Below are positions 57,891 to 64,000 of a stretch of DNA of 64,000 bases, in pieces. How positions within the stretch are numbered: position 1 is the stretch's first letter; each line of letters begins with the position of its first letter. The stretch covers positions 2,485,880 to 2,549,879 of the forward strand of contig NZ_AP028155.1 of NCBI RefSeq assembly GCF_033096445.1, written 5' to 3'. The stretch comes from Butyricimonas faecihominis (GTDB taxonomy: Bacteria; Bacteroidota; Bacteroidia; Bacteroidales; Marinifilaceae). A program made the position numbers and the translations under genes. Under the pieces are notes generated by a model. That model made no database searches. It saw only the letters and a program-made list of their open reading frames with translations, and had not been told where the DNA came from.

Positions 57891-58892
57891 TCAGTTTCCT
57901 CTTGCTCTCTCTATCGCCTCCCGGACTTTTTCTCCTCGCAAATCCCGATCAACAATCCGCCCTTCTTTATCGATTAAAACGATAAAAGGAATCGTGTAAA
58001 AGCCGTATGCTTTCTGTATCATGTTAGGTTCGTTTCCAGATGTAAATCCTTCCTTGTCCCACAACATGATCCAAGGTAATTTTTCTTCCTCAAGCATTTT
58101 CTTCCAGTCTTTTTCCCGTCTATCTAAAGATATACTGATAAATACAAGATCATCACCTTTCAATTCATCATAAATCGGCCTAAGATATTTCATCTCATAC
58201 CTGCAAGACCCACACCAAGAAGCCCAAAAATCAACAAGTACAAATTTACCCCGAAAATCACTCAACTTAACCATTTTTCCCTCCGGATCCACAAATTCAA
58301 AATTATACGCCTGTGCCCCCACGGCAAAGTGGCTTAAACTATCCACCCGGTGTGCCAACCAACGGGCTGAAGTTGTATTCCGATCTGCCTCAGGAACAAG
58401 CTCTAATAACATTTTGTTAGACTCCCATTGCGTCATATCTGCAATATAAGCTAAAGCACTATACATATTTCCCCGCAATTTTCCCTTTACTTCAGCATTC
58501 ACGACCCGTTTCTTTGCAGATAATTCCGTCGGAATCCATCGCGATAACTCCAAGAAATCGTCAATTCCTGTAAAAGCCAACGAACTACTCTCTGGAGCTT
58601 TTTCATTATAAAATCCTTTCACCGTTACATCCCCATTCGTCAAATAAATAGGCTGTTTCGTGCTACCAATAGTTAAGATATATACATCCGGTACTATTTT
58701 TTCCGGTCCTTTTCGAAATTCTTTTCCGTTCTCCACGGAAATGGAGAATATCTCGTTTCCATCAATAGAAGTCACTTTAACTTCAGTGGGAGACAATAGC
58801 CGTAATTTACCAGATAATGTTAAGCCTTTTTGAGCTTTCCCGGGGATAATCCCCCCGAGAAAGACTAAAAATATAAATAGAATTTTCAACAT
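57891..58892 (-). CDS. TlpA-family thiol-disulfide protein of locus E
   Basis: This 333-residue protein has a signal peptide (to about 20, GKAQ), a DUF4369-like N-terminal domain (about 22-110), a short helical linker and a C-terminal redoxin domain (about 190-333) with WASWCGSC (Cys227 and Cys230) and TIPFIVLID. The CGSC dipeptide differs from the CGPC of most paralogues and may shift the redox potential. It lies seven bases after the metallohydrolase-like gene. It has no counterpart in locus B. Confidence 0.9.
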   Translation of the reverse strand: MLKILFIFLVFLGGIIPGKAQKGLTLSGKLRLLSPTEVKVTSIDGNEIFSISVENGKEFRKGPEKIVPDVYILTIGSTKQPIYLTNGDVTVKGFYNEKAPESSSLAFTGIDDFLELSRWIPTELSAKKRVVNAEVKGKLRGNMYSALAYIADMTQWESNKMLLELVPEADRNTTSARWLAHRVDSLSHFAVGAQAYNFEFVDPEGKMVKLSDFRGKFVLVDFWASWCGSCRYEMKYLRPIYDELKGDDLVFISISLDRREKDWKKMLEEEKLPWIMLWDKEGFTSGNEPNMIQKAYGFYTIPFIVLIDKEGRIVDRDLRGEKVREAIERARGN

Positions 58893-58899
58893 ATCTTTT

Positions 58900-59799
58900 T
58901 TATTTCAACTCAGCATCTCCTATCGCCTGCAAATCGATCCCATAATTCTCCTTGAAACTATTTACAAGAATCTCATATTTTTTCCGAATTAAACCGTTCA
59001 CATCCTTCACCGGATTTAAAATACCCACATACGTATTCGTACTCGTATTTTCTGCAATCAAATCCTCATACGGATTCGAAATGATAGCTTCAATAAAATA
59101 TTTAGCATCGTCCGCTTGTTTCGTTCCAGCTTTAATAAAACCACGAGAGTACATGTCAGTAGCCGTAATTCTCTCATAATTCATTCCTTCGTAGAATGCC
59201 GGATCCACGATCACTTTGGCTTTATCCAACAAACGTGTAAGAAAAACATTATTTACCTCTTTTCTAAAACTATTCTTTTGCACATCAGTGAAGGTCAACA
59301 CACTTTCGTTTCCCCAGTTAAACGCTAAATAATCATAACCGTTATACACATTGAATGTCTTACTCAAGTCTCCATAAGCAGAATATTCGTCTAACTTACT
59401 ACACAATAATATTTTCAACGGCAAACAACGATTCAAGGTTGTATCTGGATAAAAGTTCAAAAACAACGATTCAATCAAATCCAACTGTTCCCCCACATAC
59501 TGTTCATCAGCAACTTCACCTCTCAACCCCTTCGTGAAAGGGTAGTAACTACCTTCCGGTTCCGGTTTTGACTCATACCAACCATTCACTTGCCAATACA
59601 ACTCTTTCATATTAAATTTATACAAAATGAATGTATTGCATCTCTCTTTCCAATCCACGATACGATCATCGTAATCATGTTCTCCTTGCGGCACGAAATA
59701 CCCGAACTCAGGAGTTTCCGTCGGGGTCAACTGATCATCATCACTACAAGCGACCGCCAAAGCCATCAATAATAATAAATAAATTATATGCTGTTTCAT
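58900..59799 (-). CDS. Metallohydrolase-like lipoprotein lacking the HExxH motif, locus E
   Basis: This 299-residue lipoprotein (Cys18 in LAVAC) is the paralogue of the locus B protein, of equal length, with shared LTPTETPEFGY, HDYDDRIVDWKER and a KKYEILVNSFKENYGIDLQAIG ending. At the position of the family's HExxH it reads LTRLL, about 13 residues before the Pro of DPAFYE, and no HExxH occurs anywhere. It is probably a non-catalytic surface or periplasmic binding protein. It is ten bases after SusD. Confidence 0.65.
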   Translation of the reverse strand: MKQHIIYLLLLMALAVACSDDDQLTPTETPEFGYFVPQGEHDYDDRIVDWKERCNTFILYKFNMKELYWQVNGWYESKPEPEGSYYPFTKGLRGEVADEQYVGEQLDLIESLFLNFYPDTTLNRCLPLKILLCSKLDEYSAYGDLSKTFNVYNGYDYLAFNWGNESVLTFTDVQKNSFRKEVNNVFLTRLLDKAKVIVDPAFYEGMNYERITATDMYSRGFIKAGTKQADDAKYFIEAIISNPYEDLIAENTSTNTYVGILNPVKDVNGLIRKKYEILVNSFKENYGIDLQAIGDAELK

Positions 59800-59809
59800 A
59801 ACTTTATAC

Positions 59810-61333
59810 TTAACGTTTGTTCTGTTCTAAATAAGGATTACGATCCAAAGCTACCTGCGGAATCGGCAACACGTAACGAGGGTCACCCTCGCGCAAAGTC
59901 GTAATTGTTTCCGCCTCACCCGTTTTTACAAAATAAACATGTGATAATTCAGGCATACCGTAACGGCGTAGATCGAACCAACGATGTCCTTCAAAACTCA
60001 GCTCTCTCCGACGTTCCTCTTGATAGAACTGCCACAACTCATCCGCATCCTTAATATCAACTTCTTCGTAAGCCGTAGTCCGCGTATCATAACGATTTTC
60101 ACGCAATTTATTCAAATCAGCCAAAGCCAAAGTTCGGAAATTTCCCTCTCCGGTTTCCATGAATTTACGTACATACACTTCCGCTCTGTTTAAATACAAC
60201 TCCGCAGTCCGGATTCCGTGGGCTGCATACGATAAACTCCGTCCTCCTTTATACCCGTATTCGGGGAAAGCAACATATTCAAATGGGGACCAATTCAAAT
60301 ACATATTCCAATAATAATATGCATATACCCGTAAATCTCCATGATTATTCGCATCCGTAGCTGAAAAATCATACAAGTCCATTAATTCATCAGAAGGAGT
60401 AAAAGGATTCATTGCTGAATAGGCCGACGGGTACAAACTGGAGAACATCCCCGATCCCCCATACATCCAAATAATCTCGTCACTCGTTGACGAATTATAA
60501 ATACTCCACACACTATTTCCTTGGTACTGCATAGCATCTGTCGGCATACTAGCTAAAGAAGTTAAAGTCGACTTTTCCTCCAATACCATATTAGCATATT
60601 TCAAAGTATTATCCAAATCCTCCATGTAAAGATACACTCTACATAAAATAGACTTTCCAGCTAAAGCATGGATTTTATATAGAGACATCTCCACCGGATT
60701 TTCTTCTAACAATTGAATTCCCTTTTCCAGATCTTTCACGATCTGCTCGTACACTTCTGCCACCGAATTCCGGGCCATAAAACCATCATGTACAGCCATT
60801 TCCAACTTCAACGGCACACCTAGATTTTCAGCAGGATTTCCAAAATTATAGGGCAACGCATAGTAGTTCACCAACAAGAAATAGTAATAAGCACGTAACA
60901 CGTATGCCTGCCCCCGCAAGTTATCTTTTGCCGTTTGTTCCCCTGTTACTTTATCAATATAATCCAAAATCGTGTTACATCCCATAATCTTATTGTAACA
61001 CTTTTTCCATGAGTTATAACCATCAGCCTTTAATATCTCGAACATATCATCTTCCCAGAGAAAGAGAGAGCGAATTTCTTCCACTCGACTTACCATAGTC
61101 TCATCAGTTCCCGCACCATTACATTGCACATCATCGGAAAGCAAATCTGTATAAGGATAGTCCAACATTCCCATGGGGTATCCCTCTCCAACCATCACCT
61201 GCATCAAATCATCCACTGTTGATGGACGTACTTCGTCCTTACTGGACTCTTCCAAGAAATCGCCGCATCCGGCAAATCCCAATAATAATAAAAATAATAG
61301 TATATTTCTCATACGATTTATTAGTCTAATCAT
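59810..61333 (-). CDS. RagB/SusD family lipoprotein of locus E
   Basis: This 507-residue lipoprotein (Cys23 in GFAGCGDFLEESS) is the paralogue of the locus B SusD, with the same YVLRAYYYFLLVNYYALPYN helix and a C-terminal ERRRELSFEGHRWFDLRR. Its start overlaps the SusC stop by one base, as in locus B. It is the surface lid of the locus E transporter. The protease-fold and thioredoxin genes that follow suggest a peptide-type ligand, by inference. Confidence 0.94.
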   Translation of the reverse strand: MIRLINRMRNILLFLLLLGFAGCGDFLEESSKDEVRPSTVDDLMQVMVGEGYPMGMLDYPYTDLLSDDVQCNGAGTDETMVSRVEEIRSLFLWEDDMFEILKADGYNSWKKCYNKIMGCNTILDYIDKVTGEQTAKDNLRGQAYVLRAYYYFLLVNYYALPYNFGNPAENLGVPLKLEMAVHDGFMARNSVAEVYEQIVKDLEKGIQLLEENPVEMSLYKIHALAGKSILCRVYLYMEDLDNTLKYANMVLEEKSTLTSLASMPTDAMQYQGNSVWSIYNSSTSDEIIWMYGGSGMFSSLYPSAYSAMNPFTPSDELMDLYDFSATDANNHGDLRVYAYYYWNMYLNWSPFEYVAFPEYGYKGGRSLSYAAHGIRTAELYLNRAEVYVRKFMETGEGNFRTLALADLNKLRENRYDTRTTAYEEVDIKDADELWQFYQEERRRELSFEGHRWFDLRRYGMPELSHVYFVKTGEAETITTLREGDPRYVLPIPQVALDRNPYLEQNKR

Positions 61334-64000
61334 TAGAAACTCAAGTTTACACTAAATGAATAGTTCCGTGTTATCGGTTGCGATCCGGTTGCCACCTCGG
61401 GGTCTCTGCCCTTAAACTCACTGCTCACGATTATGAAAGGATTGGACACATTGAACGAGAAGCTCATATTTTGGGCAAACTTCTTGATCCATCCCTTGGA
61501 CAAGTTGTAGGACAATGAAATATTGTTACAACGCAAGTAAGAAGCATTTACCACCCGAATATCTGCGTAATTATATACTTTCGCAAAATATTCACTCGAA
61601 TTCGGTAAAGTTATCCCCTTTTCCCCTTTCTGAGGTAAAGATGGTATATTCGTATAATTTTCATCCCCCGGTTTACGCCAACGTTTCACCAAATCTTTTG
61701 GCAAATTATTATATTCGTTCGGAGTATCATTATACATCTCTGCAGCATACATTGGTGCTAAAAATTTCTTCCCACCCACGGAAAGATAGAACGACGAGGA
61801 AAGTGACAGATCCTTGAAACGAAAACCCATACTCAAACCGGAAGTAAAGTCGGGATCCAATTTACCCATGTGTTTCATATATATCGTGGCATCTGTTTTA
61901 GCATCAGGAGTATCGACTCCCGGTAAGTTGAAACGAGGCGTACCATCCTCTGGATTCAACCCGTCAAATTCAAATGCCCAAAAACTGGACACAGCATATC
62001 CTTCTTTGTTCACGTTTCCAGTCGTGGCTTGGGTCCAGTTCTTGTTGGACTCTAATTTACTCGTCACCTTATTATAGTTCTTGGAAGTATTCAACCCTAA
62101 TGTCCAAATGAAATTATTCGTACGCACTGGAGCGAAACTAAAACTCAATTCCCATCCATAATTCTCCAACGAACCACCATTCATTGGCATACTCGTCACT
62201 CCATTTTCCATTCCCACCTCCTTGTTAATAACTGCATCTGTAGTCTTTTTGTAATAATACTCAAATGATCCGTTAATCTTATTTTTCCAAAACACAAAAT
62301 CAACCCCAGCATTCAATGTTGCCGTTTTTTCCCATTTTAATTTCGGATTAGGCAAGCTCTTAATATTCAATGCATATTCACCCATAACAATACCTCCCTC
62401 ATTATCGCCTGCAATTCTAGCGATCAAATCGGGAGAGGCAGCCTCATTAGCATTCCCTTGGTATCCATAAGTCAATCGGAAACTACACTCGTTCAAGAAA
62501 TCTTGTCCTTCTAAGAAATGTTCCCGTCCCATATTCCAACGCAACCCGAACGACCACACCGGTAAAAAGCGAGCGCTTTTATCTTGCCCGAAACGATTGG
62601 ATGCATCTGATCGTATACTAGCGTTAAATACATAACGCTCATCGAAAGTGTACGTAAATGCACCATAAAAAGACAATTTATTCGCCTTGTTATTAATAAT
62701 CGACTTCGAAGGCTGTGCGTAAGTTGTATTCGCTGAAAGATATCCATTATTTTCGGTATTCAATGGGGGATTTTTAATCGTATTTCCACGTTCCGGTAAA
62801 TATCCCCAAAAAGTACCAGTAAAACCGTCATATTTAGAGCTACTGGCCTCCTGACCTACCGTGGCTGTCAACAAGTGTCTACCAAAATTTTTCACGTATG
62901 ATAACTGGTTTCTCCAAGTATAATTCTCATTACGCGAATCCTGCATATTCAATTCACCTCCATGGGGCAACCCACTCTTTTTATATTCTGCATCATTCGC
63001 ACCATATTGCCCGAATTCGTAGCCACGTTTAGCCGTAATATAATAAGTTCTTTCTGTTGCCCAAGACTGTCCGTGAGAGGAAGTGTAGCTATAACCAATT
63101 GACATCTCATATTTCAAACCACGTAAAATATCCAAATTCAAACTAATATTCGCATTCAATGAATTGGAAGTGTTCTCATTTCCGGTGCCTGCCAACTCAT
63201 TTAATATATTGTATCTAAACTTATTAGCATTCTTGTAATAATATAAATCTCCATTATCATCAAAAGCCGAAATCACACGACTCGTAGTAGAAGCATAAGA
63301 ATAGGGTTGCACGCTACCATGAAATCCCTTTGTCTTAGCAACACTCCCGGCCACTTTAGCAGAAAAACGCAAACGGTCCCAAAATATCGTTGTCACGTTC
63401 ACACTTCCCTGATAATTCTTAGAATCATTTCCCTTAGCCGTACCATTATTATTTGACATACCAAAAGAGGCATAATACGTAGTCTTATCACTACCTCCGG
63501 ACACGCTGATACTATTAGAATAAGAGAATGGATTTTCAAACAACAGATCGAACCAGTCCGTGTTAACTGTCTCTAATCTCTTTACACTAGCATTAAATTG
63601 GTCATAGGAAATCTTATCCTGCAAATATTGCTGTAACACTTCTTGATACCCTACATCCTGCAACACGTTACCGTTAACCAAACCTCTCTCGTATATTTCC
63701 CGGGAAACATCCACGCGCTCTTTAGAGTTCATCAAATTCATCTTGTCGTAAGTTACCTTAGACCCTATTGAAAAACTGCCAGAATAGTTAATAGACATAC
63801 GTCCTTTTTCTCCTCTTTTTGTGTTGATCACGATAACCCCATTAGCCGCTTTCACGCCATAAATCGCTGTAGCAGAAGCATCTTTCAATACAGTAACATC
63901 TTTAATATCTGAAGGGTTTAACCAAGAGATTGCACTACCCACGAAATTACGGATCATATCAATATTGTCCGGATTCGTGTTAGACATAGACAAATCGGTT
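61333..64000 (-). CDS. SusC/RagA family TonB-linked importer of locus E (partial, 5' end outside the window)
   Basis: The frame stays open to the window edge, so the start is not present; the TTG at 63991-63993 is an internal Leu codon (residues TDLSMSNTNPD match TDLSMASTDPD of the locus B SusC). The visible 888 residues cover the end of the plug (KDASATAIYGVKAANG) and the whole barrel, ending in SFSVNLSF. It is a close paralogue of the locus B SusC in the opposite orientation. The STN domain and any FecR or sigma genes would lie beyond 64000. Confidence 0.94.
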   Translation of the reverse strand, partial: TDLSMSNTNPDNIDMIRNFVGSAISWLNPSDIKDVTVLKDASATAIYGVKAANGVIVINTKRGEKGRMSINYSGSFSIGSKVTYDKMNLMNSKERVDVSREIYERGLVNGNVLQDVGYQEVLQQYLQDKISYDQFNASVKRLETVNTDWFDLLFENPFSYSNSISVSGGSDKTTYYASFGMSNNNGTAKGNDSKNYQGSVNVTTIFWDRLRFSAKVAGSVAKTKGFHGSVQPYSYASTTSRVISAFDDNGDLYYYKNANKFRYNILNELAGTGNENTSNSLNANISLNLDILRGLKYEMSIGYSYTSSHGQSWATERTYYITAKRGYEFGQYGANDAEYKKSGLPHGGELNMQDSRNENYTWRNQLSYVKNFGRHLLTATVGQEASSSKYDGFTGTFWGYLPERGNTIKNPPLNTENNGYLSANTTYAQPSKSIINNKANKLSFYGAFTYTFDERYVFNASIRSDASNRFGQDKSARFLPVWSFGLRWNMGREHFLEGQDFLNECSFRLTYGYQGNANEAASPDLIARIAGDNEGGIVMGEYALNIKSLPNPKLKWEKTATLNAGVDFVFWKNKINGSFEYYYKKTTDAVINKEVGMENGVTSMPMNGGSLENYGWELSFSFAPVRTNNFIWTLGLNTSKNYNKVTSKLESNKNWTQATTGNVNKEGYAVSSFWAFEFDGLNPEDGTPRFNLPGVDTPDAKTDATIYMKHMGKLDPDFTSGLSMGFRFKDLSLSSSFYLSVGGKKFLAPMYAAEMYNDTPNEYNNLPKDLVKRWRKPGDENYTNIPSLPQKGEKGITLPNSSEYFAKVYNYADIRVVNASYLRCNNISLSYNLSKGWIKKFAQNMSFSFNVSNPFIIVSSEFKGRDPEVATGSQPITRNYSFSVNLSF

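Noticed and set aside
6391-64000. Interpretation of the SusCD loci as polysaccharide utilisation loci
   Set aside because: No glycoside hydrolase, lyase, sulfatase or hybrid two-component regulator is present in any locus; the accessory genes are thioredoxins and protease-fold proteins.
1-64000. CRISPR array
   Set aside because: No regularly spaced repeats with unique spacers were seen; the longest short-repeat series has only two or three units.

Overview
The window looks like chromosome of a gut-type Bacteroidales bacterium. It holds several SusC/SusD outer-membrane import pairs, ECF sigma/FecR anti-sigma pairs, SusC proteins with N-terminal STN signalling domains, and promoters of the Bacteroidota type (TTTG, about 19 bases, TAnnTTTG). 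Runs of thioredoxin-bearing SusCD loci suggest Odoribacteraceae such as Butyricimonas; that assignment is inference, not shown by the sequence.

Layout. 1-5806 (minus): an efflux operon of adaptor, RND pump, TolC and the start of a membrane sensor. 5966-6349 (plus): a small YjbR/MmcQ protein. 6391-16734 (minus), locus A: sigma, FecR, SusC, SusD, DUF4843, PKD-like lipoprotein, TlpA. 16974-18878 (minus): catalase and a PAS protein. 19033-19109 (plus): tRNA-Asn(GTT) with a repeat-rich, gene-poor flank. 19777-20040: the broken 3' end of a thioredoxin gene. 20148-28693 (plus), locus B: FecR, SusC, SusD, metallohydrolase-like lipoprotein, retropepsin-thioredoxin fusion. 28853-29428 (minus): an orphan sigma factor. 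29856-41283 (minus), locus C: same gene order as A. 41527-52273 (minus), locus D: sigma, FecR, SusC, SusD, metallohydrolase-like lipoprotein, two TlpA proteins. 52451-64000 (minus), locus E, running off the window: SusC, SusD, metallohydrolase-like lipoprotein, TlpA, subtilisin-like protein, two PDZ retropepsin-like proteins, retropepsin-thioredoxin fusion.

How it works together. In each locus, substrate binding to SusCD probably signals through the STN domain to FecR, which releases the ECF sigma factor. None of the five loci carries a recognisable glycoside hydrolase. Their accessory genes are periplasmic thioredoxins and protease-fold proteins, which points to peptides, possibly disulfide-bonded, rather than glycans. 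Reading the catalytic motifs, most of the protease-fold proteins look dead. The subtilisin homologue has lost Asp, His and Ser. The metallohydrolase homologues have lost HExxH. The thioredoxin-fused retropepsins have DLAG and DTW where DTG is expected. Only the two PDZ retropepsin-like proteins keep both DTG motifs. This set of pseudoproteases plus thioredoxins around a SusCD importer is the most unusual system here.

Two further points stand out. Between FecR and SusC in loci A-D, the strand opposite SusC carries a TAnnTTTG box over the SusC start and an intrinsic terminator at the FecR stop, as for short cis-antisense RNAs. Locus B is the only SusCD locus on the plus strand. Its FecR lacks an upstream sigma gene, an orphan sigma gene lies past its other end, and its left edge cuts a thioredoxin gene; together these suggest an inversion or cassette exchange.
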